Assembly (NCBI GenBank): GCA_964353855.1
Contig: CAYGWX010000048.1
Coordinates: forward strand, 1 to 8,961
Length of the DNA stretch: 8,961 nt
Direction: 5' to 3'
Origin: CAYGWX01 sp964353855 [NCBI: uncultured bacterium]
GTDB taxonomy: Bacteria; Edwardsbacteria; CAYGWX01
The notes under the pieces were generated by a model that did not search any database, was not told the DNA's origin, and saw only the letters and a program-made list of their open reading frames with translations. The translations under genes were made by a program, and so were the position numbers. This document shows positions 1 through 8,322 of this stretch, piece by piece. The stretch's first letter is position 1. Each line of letters opens with the position of its first letter.

Positions 1-66
1 TTAAATTAGACTTAAATTAGAGTTAAATTAGTGTTAAATTAGACACAACTTAGAGAGAACTTGGCG
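1..66. repeat. 11-bp AT-rich tandem repeat, cut by window edge
   Basis: Four near-perfect 11-bp units with consensus TTAAATTAGAS start at positions 1, 12, 23 and 34. Two decayed units follow (45-55 and 56-66, ending in CTTAGAG and CTTGGCG). The first unit starts at base 1, so the array probably continues to the left. The period is close to one DNA helical turn, so the TTAAA tracts lie on one face of the helix. No gene is seen in it. It lies beyond the terminator of the metallopeptidase gene. Function unknown. Confidence 0.8.
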
Positions 67-88
67 GGAAATGGTCGACTAATCTTGG

Positions 89-123
89 TAAAAAGAGGCC
101 ACCCTGGTCTTGGGTGGCCTCTT
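89..123 (-). terminator. Rho-independent terminator of the HEAT/M1 unit
   Basis: A perfect 12-bp stem (93-104 pairs with 112-123; AAGAGGCCACCC with its complement) has a 7-nt loop. On the minus strand it is followed by five T residues (complement of 90-94). It begins 33 nt after the TAA stop of the metallopeptidase gene, so it fits as the end of that transcription unit. Confidence 0.9.
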
Positions 124-155
124 AAGGCTATTTAATTACTGTGGTTAGGCTTTGT

Positions 156-2753
156 TTACCGGAGCCCGGCAGTTGCGCGGAAGGCGAAGCGTTTCTTCCC
201 TGGCAGTGGATCTGAGATCCAGAGCGGGAAGGCGCAGTCTATGGGGCCGAGCTTCAACCCGATCCCGGCGTCCCTCCGGGAGTTTGGCGAACCATTGTCC
301 CACGCGTTTCCGGCGTCGAAGAAGAAATATCCGGGCAGGGGCGGGAATCCGGCTTCCAGGGTTACCCCCGCGGCCCTCGCTCCCCGGATATGCCTTCCGT
401 AATACCCTCTCAGGTTGGCGTCTCCCTGGACATGCCAGTATTCCTGAGGAGAAAAGGGGCCTTTCCTGCCGAGGATGAATGCGGTGGGGTCCTCCGGGAA
501 AAGCGCCCCGGACAGGTAGTACTGCTCCTGGGCCGGGACCTCGCCCGTGGCGTATCCCGCGAAGCCCCGGACGAAAAGCTTGAGGTTACGTGCGAGACGG
601 GCGCTCTGCGAGAGTTCCAGCGAACCCTTCTGGAATCGATACGGGGAAGCAAGTCCGGCCCGCGCAGCAACCCGGGCGTAGTTCCCGAATCTCTTCCCCC
701 GGTCATCGTACATGAAGCTCGCCCCCAGCGCCGTTACATGACCCACCGTGTAGTCTCTCGGGTCTTCCAGGACCGTGTCCTTCTGGGCCAGGTAATCCGT
801 TTTTAAAGACAGGAAATACCTCGGCCCCCGGGTGAGGTACGGCCCCCAGTCCGTGGAGAGCGTGACGCTCCGCTCCTCCCTCGGCTTGGAGAACCACCCC
901 GCGAAAAGGACCCTCGTCCGTTTCCCGGGCTTGGGCAGTCGGTATTGGTAGCTGGGGCCGATATACGCGGACTTGCTCTTCATCCCCCAGCCCAGGGTGA
1001 GCGTGGCGTTGCTCTGCCCGATGAGCGGCCCCTGGTCGATGAACCGCCCGCCCCAGAGCAGGGCCTGGGGCCGGAACCCGTCGTAGTCGCTGATCGAGAA
1101 GAAGGGGATCGCGATCACCGTGTAGTGCTCGAAATCCGGCAGCCCGATGAATGGCCGGAGCCTGAGTCCCCCCTTGGGCTTCTCGATGGGCACAAGGCCC
1201 CGGCGCATGGGCAGCATCGCGTACCCCGTGGGCTTGGTGGTGTAAAGCCAGCGCTTGAAAAGGGGCGCGTAGTCCGACCCTGCCTCCCGGTCGAAGGTCT
1301 CAAAGAAATCCTCGGGCCCGGGATGCTGGTAGCGGTATTTCTCCACGTAGGCCCGCATCGCCTTGTCGAACAGGCTGTCCCCCACCTCCCGCTTCAGTTC
1401 CAGGAACATCAGGGCCGGCTTGGCGTAGTTCGCCGCGGCATAGGTCAGGCCCTCGCGGTACGCGTAGGCCTTCTTCCCGGCCGGCTCCTCGATCCCGTTC
1501 GAGGCCGCGAGGTAGTACATCGCGTGGTACAGCATCCGGTCCGTGGCTTCCGGGAACAGGGCCTGGAAAAGCTTGCTCCCGGCGAGGTTCCCCCGGGTCC
1601 CGTATTTGGCCTCGAAGTAGCGCACCTCGGAGAAGGCCGTCATCCCCTCGTCCATCCAGGCTTGGTCCATCTCGTTCGTGCCCACCATCCCGTAGAACCA
1701 CTGATGTGCGATCTCGTGGGCCACGGCCAGCTCCAGGAGCCTCGTCGAAGACGTCCCCTGCATCGAGATGATGACCAGGTTGGGATATTCCATCCCTCCG
1801 CCGGCAACGAGCTTCCCGTCGGCCACGGTCAGCGTCCGGTAGGGATACTTGCCGTACCACTTCCCGAATAGGGATAAGGCGTCCTTCGCGTACTGGGGCA
1901 CCTTCTTCCAGGCCTTCTCATGCCTGGGGAGATACAGCACGCGGATCACGGTGCCGTCTATCGAATCCTCCGATACTCTATACTTTGCGTCCGCGACCCA
2001 GGCGAAGTCGTGCACGTTCTCGGCGTGGAACCGGACGGACCCGCCCGGGGCCTCGAGCTCCGTGCACCCCATGCAGTCCATCCCGCACGTCTCCCCCTTC
2101 ACCTCCTGCCCCGTGCCCCCGAAGATCAGGTCCGTGTCCGCTTTGATGGTAACATCGAACGTCCCGTATTCCCCGTAGAACTCGCCCAGGGCGTGGTACC
2201 CGTCCGGGTGCCAGCCCTCCTCGTCATAGACCACGACCTTGGGGTACCACTGGCTGATCTCGTAGTGCCGGCCCACGTGTCCCAGCCTGGAGAACAGGGC
2301 CGGGATCTTCACGAAGAACCGGATGTCGAAGGTCGTCGAGTCCCCGGAAGGGATGGGCCTCGGCAGAACGACCTTCATCTCCGTGTCCTCTATCTTGCGC
2401 TGGGCCGGAGGGATGGGAACCCCTCCCATCTGGAGACCCTGGATGTCTATATATCCCCTGTCCTTCTGGGGTGCGAAGAAGAACCGGTAGCTTCCCTCGC
2501 GATAGGTTTCCTGGGCGAAGGCCGTCCGGTTGTCCCGGTAGGCGTTGGGGTAAAGGTGGAACCAGACTTCTTTGAGCGTATCCGGAGAGTTGTTCCGGTA
2601 GGTCAGGCTCTCCTGGCCCGTGAGGGTGTGGTCCTTGGTATTCAGTGCGACATCGATCTTGTAGGCCACGGACTGCTGCCAGGCCCGGAGGCTGGACGGG
2701 GTGGCGTAAAGGATGACCGAGCACAGGACGACCAGGCCGATGCGTTTATCCAT
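156..2753 (-). CDS. Secreted M1-family metallopeptidase fused to a C-terminal Omp85-like outer-membrane beta-barrel
   Basis: 865 aa. Residues 1-24 form a signal peptide (MDKR, hydrophobic core, SLRA end). Residues about 30-510 are an M1 (gluzincin) peptidase. Zinc ligands are H346 and H350 in HEIAH, and E369 exactly 18 residues later; E347 is the catalytic base. GGGMEY (318-323) stands where aminopeptidases have GxMEN, and Y443 in YAKP is the likely transition-state tyrosine. From about residue 525 the sequence becomes short amphipathic strands and carries Omp85/BamA C-terminal hallmarks: LRGY at 781-784, FFFDAGNAW at 810-818, and a final strand resembling Omp85 ends. No POTRA domains are seen. 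A CxxxCxxC cluster (C223, C227, C230) sits in the N-terminal part. The start is supported by AGGAGG, 4 nt upstream of ATG, lying inside the previous gene; the two genes overlap by 8 nt. The peptidase call is firm and the barrel call good. The side of the membrane on which the enzyme sits is not visible. Confidence 0.9.
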   Translation of the reverse strand: MDKRIGLVVLCSVILYATPSSLRAWQQSVAYKIDVALNTKDHTLTGQESLTYRNNSPDTLKEVWFHLYPNAYRDNRTAFAQETYREGSYRFFFAPQKDRGYIDIQGLQMGGVPIPPAQRKIEDTEMKVVLPRPIPSGDSTTFDIRFFVKIPALFSRLGHVGRHYEISQWYPKVVVYDEEGWHPDGYHALGEFYGEYGTFDVTIKADTDLIFGGTGQEVKGETCGMDCMGCTELEAPGGSVRFHAENVHDFAWVADAKYRVSEDSIDGTVIRVLYLPRHEKAWKKVPQYAKDALSLFGKWYGKYPYRTLTVADGKLVAGGGMEYPNLVIISMQGTSSTRLLELAVAHEIAHQWFYGMVGTNEMDQAWMDEGMTAFSEVRYFEAKYGTRGNLAGSKLFQALFPEATDRMLYHAMYYLAASNGIEEPAGKKAYAYREGLTYAAANYAKPALMFLELKREVGDSLFDKAMRAYVEKYRYQHPGPEDFFETFDREAGSDYAPLFKRWLYTTKPTGYAMLPMRRGLVPIEKPKGGLRLRPFIGLPDFEHYTVIAIPFFSISDYDGFRPQALLWGGRFIDQGPLIGQSNATLTLGWGMKSKSAYIGPSYQYRLPKPGKRTRVLFAGWFSKPREERSVTLSTDWGPYLTRGPRYFLSLKTDYLAQKDTVLEDPRDYTVGHVTALGASFMYDDRGKRFGNYARVAARAGLASPYRFQKGSLELSQSARLARNLKLFVRGFAGYATGEVPAQEQYYLSGALFPEDPTAFILGRKGPFSPQEYWHVQGDANLRGYYGRHIRGARAAGVTLEAGFPPLPGYFFFDAGNAWDNGSPNSRRDAGIGLKLGPIDCAFPLWISDPLPGKKRFAFRATAGLR

Positions 2754-5694
2754 GCCTCCTCCTACGCGATGTGGAGGTCCCGGCTACCGGTTTCGACAGG
2801 GCTTCTTTAATCTTCTGGATCACAAGGGGATTCATTTCTGCCGCGGCCTGTTTCTTAAGCGCAACCAGTTCTTGAGACGTGAGCATTGAATCCAATCCGG
2901 CCACGGCCGTAAGCCGAACCATCCAGTCTTCGTCGTTGATAAACCGGATTGCCGGGTTCGGTCCGCCGTCCTTGAGCTCACTCAAGGTCTGCACAGCCAG
3001 TGCCCTTCCTATGATGTTTCTAACCTCTACCCTCTGACCTCTTTCTTCTGCCCTCGCCAGCAGGGCTTTCCGGGCCGGCTCTCCGATCTTCACCAGGGCG
3101 GTCTGGGCGTTGTGTCTCGTGCCGTAGTAATCGTCCTCCAGGGCCGCTATTAAAGCCGGGACCGCGGCGCTGTCCCGGGCCTCGCCCAGGGTATAGGCCG
3201 CGACCCGGCGCACGTTCTCCACCGAATCCCTGAGCGCTTCGAGGATGGCATTCCTCCGCAGGGATTCGTCCTCTTTCCGGACCTTCAGCCGGCCCAGCGC
3301 GTCTATGGCCGAGCCCCGGACCCGCCAGTCTTCGTGCCGGGCGAAGTTCAGGACCGGCCCCAGGGCTTCCGCGGAGCCGCTCTTGCCCAGCTGGTACAGG
3401 GCGGACCGCAGGCCTCTCAGGTCGTTTCTCTCTAGGTACTTGATGAGATAGGGCGTGGACGGCGCCCCGATTCCCCCGAAGAGCTCATCCAGGCGGTTCC
3501 GCTCCAGGGGGTTCTTGGTGTTCAGCTTCTCCAGGAGCCGGGGCACGGCCTTCCCGCCCAGGGCGATGAGCGAATCCATCGCGGGCTTGACCAGGGAGTT
3601 ATATTTCACGAGCCCCGAGGTGGTCATGTTGAACAGGCGATCCACCAGCCTCTCCACGGAATCCCTGGGCTCCGGCTCCGGCGGCCTCATGGGGGGAAGA
3701 ACGGGAGGGCGTAGAGATTGAGGTTTGGTTTCGGGGATCTGGGATTCCGCATTCCGCATTCCGAAATCCGCATTCAACGAGTCCAGGTCCCAGCCCGTAC
3801 CCCACATCCCGCTAGCCCACCACCCGCCCTGTTTCCCGTGCCCGACGTAACGGTCCGTTCCCCCGAAGTCCAGGAGGACGCCCACGCTGCCGAACTCCCT
3901 TAGGGGATTGCCATGGCCCTGGGTGCTCGTGGCGTCGCGCGCGGAATAGAAGTCTTCCCCTTTCTCGTCCACCAGGACGCCGATCCCGTTGGCGTTTCCC
4001 GCTCCTTGGGAGAGGCCCGAGGCGAGGTAGTTGTCGTTGCCCTGCCGGTCGATCAGGAACCCGGGCGCGAAGTCGTGCCCGCAGCCCTGGGACACGGTGC
4101 TCGCGAGATAGCTGTCATCCCCGGCCTCGTCCACCAGGGCCCCAAGGGAGAGGTGGATCCCCGAGCCCTGGCAATACTGATAGCCGAGGTAGCGGTCGTT
4201 CCCCTCCTCGTCCACGATGGCTCCGAGCCCGAACCAGTAGGAGCCGCCCTGGCCGAAGATGTCCGCGACATAGGTGTCGTTTCCCTTGCCGTCATAGATC
4301 AGGCCGATGCCCCCGGAGTAATCCGGGCGGATGCCGTAGGCATAGCCCTGGGACATCGTCAGGTAGTGGTCCAGGTAGCGGATCGTGTCCGTGTATTTTC
4401 CCCCGGCGTAGTAGGTGTCGTTCCCCTCGCCTTCCAGGAGGGCCCCCAGCCCGGCGCAGGACCCGAATCCCTGGGAGAAGATTCTGGCGTTATAATGATC
4501 GTTCCCCTTGTCGTCCTTGAGGATGCCGATGCCCCACAGCCCAGCGGCCTGGCAGCACAGGTCGCCCTCGTAGGTGTCGTCCCCGGCCTGATCCCAGAGG
4601 AGCCCCACGCCGAGGAGGCCGGTGCCCTGGCTGAGGCTCCCGCCGAGATACTTGTCATCCCCTTCGCCGTCCACCAGGATGCCCACGCCCATGAACGCGG
4701 AGCCCTGGCTGAAATCCTCTGGGGAAAGATAGGTATCGTTCCCCGCCAGGTCAATGCACACCGAGACCGGCAGTTCCGGCGTCGCCCCTCCGGCTCCGGC
4801 CAGATACTCATCGTCCCCGCCGAAGTCGATGATCAGCGCCGCCCGCTTGGGGTAAACCGTCTTCCCCGGCCCGCCAAGGATAATCTCCCCCTCCGGGGTT
4901 TGCTTGGCGAAAAGCACGTCTCCCTGGGCTGAGGTCTTGAATTTTCCCTTCTTCTTCAGGGTCTCGGGGCGGAGGGCCTTCAGAGCCTTGAGACTGAGGG
5001 TGATGTCGCTCGCGAGGATGCAGGCGGTGGTGTGGGCATTTTGTACGTTGGCCTTGTTCACCGCGGCCATCAGCCGTGCGGTCAGGGATTCAAATATAGC
5101 CTCCAGGCGCTTCTGCTCATCTGGCTCCCATTCCCGGGTATCGGATTGTTCCTTCACGAAATAAGGCAGGCTGTCCTGGAGGAAGCGCATTTCTTGCGGG
5201 CTCAAGGCGCTCCAGCCCGAGCGGATGACATGGGCGGACTGGCTGATCCGACCGGCCAGGCTGTCCACTATTACACGCAGCAGCTCAGGCAGGTCGCCGG
5301 AATGTTTAAGTTGTTTCCTGCTCGTGGGCCAGAGGGGAACGGGGCGGTTCCAGAAATAGCCTTCCGGGGAAGGGAGGTTCGCATGGAAAAGGATATAAGT
5401 AGAGCTGTTGATCGCCCCGGCGATCGTCTGGTTCTTTCCCAGCTCTTCGGCAAACAGGGTGCTGTATTCGGGGACCTCCAGGGGATTCTGCATCAAATAC
5501 GTGACGATCGGCAGGCGGAAGGGGTCCAGGTCCTCGTAGTCCGCCCGGAAGCGGAGGTCCTGCCGGGTCATGAGCATCGTCCCCAGCGCCGCGTCCAGCG
5601 GCTTGAGCCAGGAGGTGTCCGGAGCTTCTGCGGCCCCCCGAAGGGGCACGCTTAGGGCTAACCCTAAAACGATTGCAAAACCGATTCGCCTCAT
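2746..5694 (-). CDS. Exported repeat protein: 12 GNDxY-type repeats plus C-terminal HEAT repeats
   Basis: 982 aa from the chosen start (991 aa from an upstream ATG at 5721; residue numbers here use the 991 form). I prefer 5694: GGAG lies 6 nt upstream, the signal peptide becomes a classic MRRIGFAIVLG...AEA, and the likely promoter would start transcription almost at 5721. Domains: signal peptide to about 33; an unrecognised mostly helical region 34-290; twelve tandem units at 294-645 built around D-x-x-G-(N/D)-D-x-Y and SQGxGxxGxG; a Pro-rich linker 650-686; HEAT/PBS-lyase-like helical repeats about 690-970, for example DWRVRGSAIDALGRL. The GNDxY turns recall RTX-type calcium-binding motifs, but binding is inferred. 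HEAT repeats usually bind proteins. Two tracts (650-663 and about 889-901) come from heptanucleotide repeats. The RRRRHG tail contains the Shine-Dalgarno of the next gene. Role unknown; probably periplasmic or surface. Confidence 0.88.
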   Translation of the reverse strand: MRRIGFAIVLGLALSVPLRGAAEAPDTSWLKPLDAALGTMLMTRQDLRFRADYEDLDPFRLPIVTYLMQNPLEVPEYSTLFAEELGKNQTIAGAINSSTYILFHANLPSPEGYFWNRPVPLWPTSRKQLKHSGDLPELLRVIVDSLAGRISQSAHVIRSGWSALSPQEMRFLQDSLPYFVKEQSDTREWEPDEQKRLEAIFESLTARLMAAVNKANVQNAHTTACILASDITLSLKALKALRPETLKKKGKFKTSAQGDVLFAKQTPEGEIILGGPGKTVYPKRAALIIDFGGDDEYLAGAGGATPELPVSVCIDLAGNDTYLSPEDFSQGSAFMGVGILVDGEGDDKYLGGSLSQGTGLLGVGLLWDQAGDDTYEGDLCCQAAGLWGIGILKDDKGNDHYNARIFSQGFGSCAGLGALLEGEGNDTYYAGGKYTDTIRYLDHYLTMSQGYAYGIRPDYSGGIGLIYDGKGNDTYVADIFGQGGSYWFGLGAIVDEEGNDRYLGYQYCQGSGIHLSLGALVDEAGDDSYLASTVSQGCGHDFAPGFLIDRQGNDNYLASGLSQGAGNANGIGVLVDEKGEDFYSARDATSTQGHGNPLREFGSVGVLLDFGGTDRYVGHGKQGGWWASGMWGTGWDLDSLNADFGMRNAESQIPETKPQSLRPPVLPPMRPPEPEPRDSVERLVDRLFNMTTSGLVKYNSLVKPAMDSLIALGGKAVPRLLEKLNTKNPLERNRLDELFGGIGAPSTPYLIKYLERNDLRGLRSALYQLGKSGSAEALGPVLNFARHEDWRVRGSAIDALGRLKVRKEDESLRRNAILEALRDSVENVRRVAAYTLGEARDSAAVPALIAALEDDYYGTRHNAQTALVKIGEPARKALLARAEERGQRVEVRNIIGRALAVQTLSELKDGGPNPAIRFINDEDWMVRLTAVAGLDSMLTSQELVALKKQAAAEMNPLVIQKIKEALSKPVAGTSTSRRRRHG
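3021..3055. repeat. Heptanucleotide tract (TRMCCTC type) inside the HEAT domain
   Basis: Five consecutive 7-bp units on the plus strand, such as TAACCTC, TACCCTC and TGACCTC, followed by two degenerate units (TTTCTTC, TGCCCTC). On the coding strand it reads as GAGGTCA-like heptads and gives the peptide EERGQRVEV near residues 892-900, between two HEAT helices. The reading frame is kept. Confidence 0.7.
3733..3774. repeat. Heptanucleotide tract (CCGCATT type) inside the coding region
   Basis: Six 7-bp units on the plus strand: two degenerate ones (GGGGATC, TGGGATT), then CCGCATT three times with CCGAAAT as the fifth unit. Its 42 bp equal exactly 14 codons (residues 650-663). It sits at the junction between the GNDxY solenoid and the Pro-rich linker, so the insert is tolerated. 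The peptide (NADFGMRNAE...) does not resemble the sequence on either side. Confidence 0.8.
3787..4842 (-). repeat. Region encoding twelve ~23-27 aa GNDxY / SQGxG repeats
   Basis: Each unit reads roughly G-x-L-h-D-x-x-G-(N/D)-D-x-Y-L-x-x-x-x-S-Q-G-x-G-x-x-G-h, where h is hydrophobic. Motif cores occur near residues 301, 327, 353, 380, 406, 433, 480, 507, 534, 561, 588 and 620 of the 991-aa form. Unit 6 carries an extra stretch of about 20 residues (441-463), and units 11 and 12 are more divergent. The spacing is regular enough for a solenoid with one acidic turn per coil. The nucleotide repeats are diverged, so this is an old protein repeat and not a recent DNA expansion. Confidence 0.85.
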
Positions 5695-5730
5695 TCTCAT
5701 CTCCGTTTTCCTGTTTCTCATGAATGCCTA

Positions 5731-5760
5731 AGCATATCCTATTCCAAACCGTTTTGTCAA
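5731..5760 (-). promoter_or_regulatory. Sigma-70-type promoter of the HEAT/M1 unit
   Basis: On the minus strand a perfect -35 box TTGACA (5755-5760) is followed after 18 bp by TATGCT (5731-5736; 4 of 6 matches to TATAAT). Transcription would begin near 5724. That leaves a leader of about 30 nt to the preferred ATG at 5694 but almost none to the ATG at 5721. The promoter lies just downstream of the fmdB terminator, so the HEAT/M1 pair is probably an independent unit. Confidence 0.6.
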
Positions 5761-5767
5761 CCGCCCC

Positions 5768-5799
5768 AAAAATAAAACCACCGACCCTCTGAGGGTCGG
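5768..5799 (-). terminator. Rho-independent terminator of fmdB
   Basis: CCGACCCT (5781-5788) pairs with AGGGTCGG (5792-5799) as an 8-bp stem with a 3-nt loop. On the minus strand a T-rich run follows (TTTTATTTTT, complement of 5768-5777). It lies about 40 nt after the fmdB stop codon. Confidence 0.8.
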
Positions 5800-5839
5800 C
5801 TTCATTCTGCAACTTAATAAGCTGGATTTGCCGTAATCC

Positions 5840-6169
5840 TTATTCCGCGTCCCCTTTCGCCTTCCCCTTGTCCGAAGTGGTTTTCACGGCCTCGGGTTTC
5901 GACTCCGGTTTTGCTTCAGATTTCGATTCGGATTTCGCATCGGGTTTCACCTCCTGCTTCTCGGCCTTGGCCTGGTCCTTGTAGTCCTTGCTGCGGTGGT
6001 CCGTAATGTAGAATCCCGAGCCTTTGAACAGGAATCCCGACCCGCCCGATATCACCCGGTCCACCTTCCCCTGGCACTGCGGGCAGGTCTGGAGCGGCTT
6101 CGCGGAAATGCTCTGGGCCTCCTCAAAATGGTGATGGCACTTCCGGCACTCGTATTCGTAGGTGGGCAT
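5840..6169 (-). CDS. FmdB-family putative regulatory zinc-ribbon protein
   Basis: 109 aa. The N-terminus MPTYEYECRKC is the family signature. C8/C11 and C29/C32 form two CxxC pairs that would hold one zinc ion, followed by the conserved segment GGSGFLFKGSGFYITDHRSKDYK. After about residue 65 comes a lysine-, glutamate- and serine-rich tail (SKSEAKPESKPEA and similar) that looks disordered; such tails vary in this family. FmdB-type proteins are named after a proposed regulator of formamidase/amidase genes, but their molecular role is poorly defined. The gene lies 132 bp after groEL, has only a weak purine-rich ribosome-binding region, and no clear promoter. It may be read from groESL. Its own terminator follows. 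Confidence 0.9.
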   Translation of the reverse strand: MPTYEYECRKCHHHFEEAQSISAKPLQTCPQCQGKVDRVISGGSGFLFKGSGFYITDHRSKDYKDQAKAEKQEVKPDAKSESKSEAKPESKPEAVKTTSDKGKAKGDAE

Positions 6170-6184
6170 CTTCTTTCTTTAACC

Positions 6185-6213
6185 GCCGGGCCCCGATGTC
6201 CTCGGGGCCCGGC
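6185..6213. other. GC-rich 12-bp hairpin just upstream of fmdB
   Basis: GCCGGGCCCCGA (6185-6196) pairs perfectly with 6202-6213 around a 5-nt loop. On the plus strand it is followed by TTTT, as in a terminator, but no plus-strand gene leads into it. On the minus strand the hairpin ends 15 nt before the fmdB ATG and has no T run. It could end antisense transcription, block processing between groEL and fmdB messages, or shape the fmdB leader. The structure is certain; the function is not. Confidence 0.7.
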
Positions 6214-6238
6214 TTTTACTCAAACGTCTCTTAGTTTG

Positions 6239-6292
6239 TTAGATTTAGGACTTTGGGGATTTAAAATCCGCACTCCAAAATCCAAAATCTAA
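6239..6292. repeat. Heptameric inverted repeat downstream of groEL
   Basis: The arms 6239-6258 and 6273-6292 match at 17 of 20 positions as an inverted repeat around a 14-nt loop. The right arm and its flanks are made of 7-bp units of type AAAATCC/AAAATCT. The element begins 9 nt after the groEL stop codon. It has no T run behind it on the minus strand, so it is not a standard terminator. It may stabilise the 3' end of the groESL message or be a mobile palindromic repeat. Confidence 0.65.
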
Positions 6293-6301
6293 AATCGGCT
6301 T

Positions 6302-7939
<1,638 letters not shown>

Positions 7940-7964
7940 TTAGCTCCTTTTCCCGATACTCAGA

Positions 7965-8258
7965 TTAAGATTCCACGATTCCCAGGACGTCCTCTTCCCG
8001 CAGGATCAGGTACTCCTCGCCCTCCATCTTGATCTCGGACCCGGAGTACTTCCCGAACAGGATCTGGTCGCCGGCCTTTACATCCATGGCAATCCGCTTT
8101 CCCTCGTCGGTCACCCGGCCGTTCCCCACCGCGATAACCTTCCCCCGCTGGGGTTTCTCCTTGGCCGTGTCCGGGATGATAATCCCGCCCTTCTTGACCT
8201 CCCCCTCCTCCTCGAGGCGCTGCACCAGAAGCCGGTCGCCTAAGGGTCTTACCTTCAT
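7965..8258 (-). CDS. groES: Co-chaperonin GroES (10 kDa, Cpn10)
   Basis: 97 aa, typical for the heptameric lid of Gro[16 protein letters not shown] opens the protein. The mobile loop that contacts GroEL is [19 protein letters not shown] (about residues 18-36). [31 protein letters not shown] is the conserved C-terminal half. The start is supported by AAAGGAGG, 8 nt before ATG. A second ATG lies within that spacer but is out of frame and opens only a three-codon reading frame. First gene of the groESL unit; the leader carries a palindrome but no CIRCE element. Confidence 0.99.
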   Translation of the reverse strand: MKVRPLGDRLLVQRLEEEGEVKKGGIIIPDTAKEKPQRGKVIAVGNGRVTDEGKRIAMDVKAGDQILFGKYSGSEIKMEGEEYLILREEDVLGIVES

Positions 8259-8291
8259 CGCTTCATCCTCCTTTAGGATACTTGGGTTTAA

Positions 8292-8322
8292 GTTAATTAT
8301 GATATCCTTCCGCTACTTATTA
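8292..8322 (-). promoter_or_regulatory. Possible groES promoter (weak)
   Basis: On the minus strand CATAAT (5 of 6 matches to a -10 box) lies in GGATATCATAATTAAC. TTAATA (4 of 6 to a -35 box) lies 16 bp upstream and overlaps the palindrome at 8310-8330. A -10 reading of TATCAT is also possible. The overlap would let a repressor bound at the palindrome block RNA polymerase. This is a weak match. Confidence 0.35.

Noticed and set aside
1-66. CRISPR array at the left edge
   Set aside because: The unit is only 11 bp and directly tandem; there are no unique spacers and no cas genes.
945-1871. Plus-strand open frame of 308 codons opposite the metallopeptidase
   Set aside because: Antisense to a clear M1 active-site region, with GC-rich shadow composition and no recognisable domain.
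3913-4932. Plus-strand open frame of 339 codons opposite the GNDxY repeats
   Set aside because: It mirrors the minus-strand repeat coding region. Its protein is low in complexity (Val, Gly, Pro, Glu rich), matches no family I know, and lacks a convincing start signal.
5695-5721. ATG at 5721 as the start of the repeat protein
   Set aside because: Only AGG is present upstream, the first nine residues interrupt a normal signal peptide, and the promoter would start transcription almost at this ATG. It remains a possible alternative.
5860-5965. Heptamer-like pattern in the fmdB tail region
   Set aside because: The repetition follows codons for Lys, Ser, Glu, Ala and Pro with irregular spacing and no steady 7-bp register, so it is better explained as a low-complexity protein tail.
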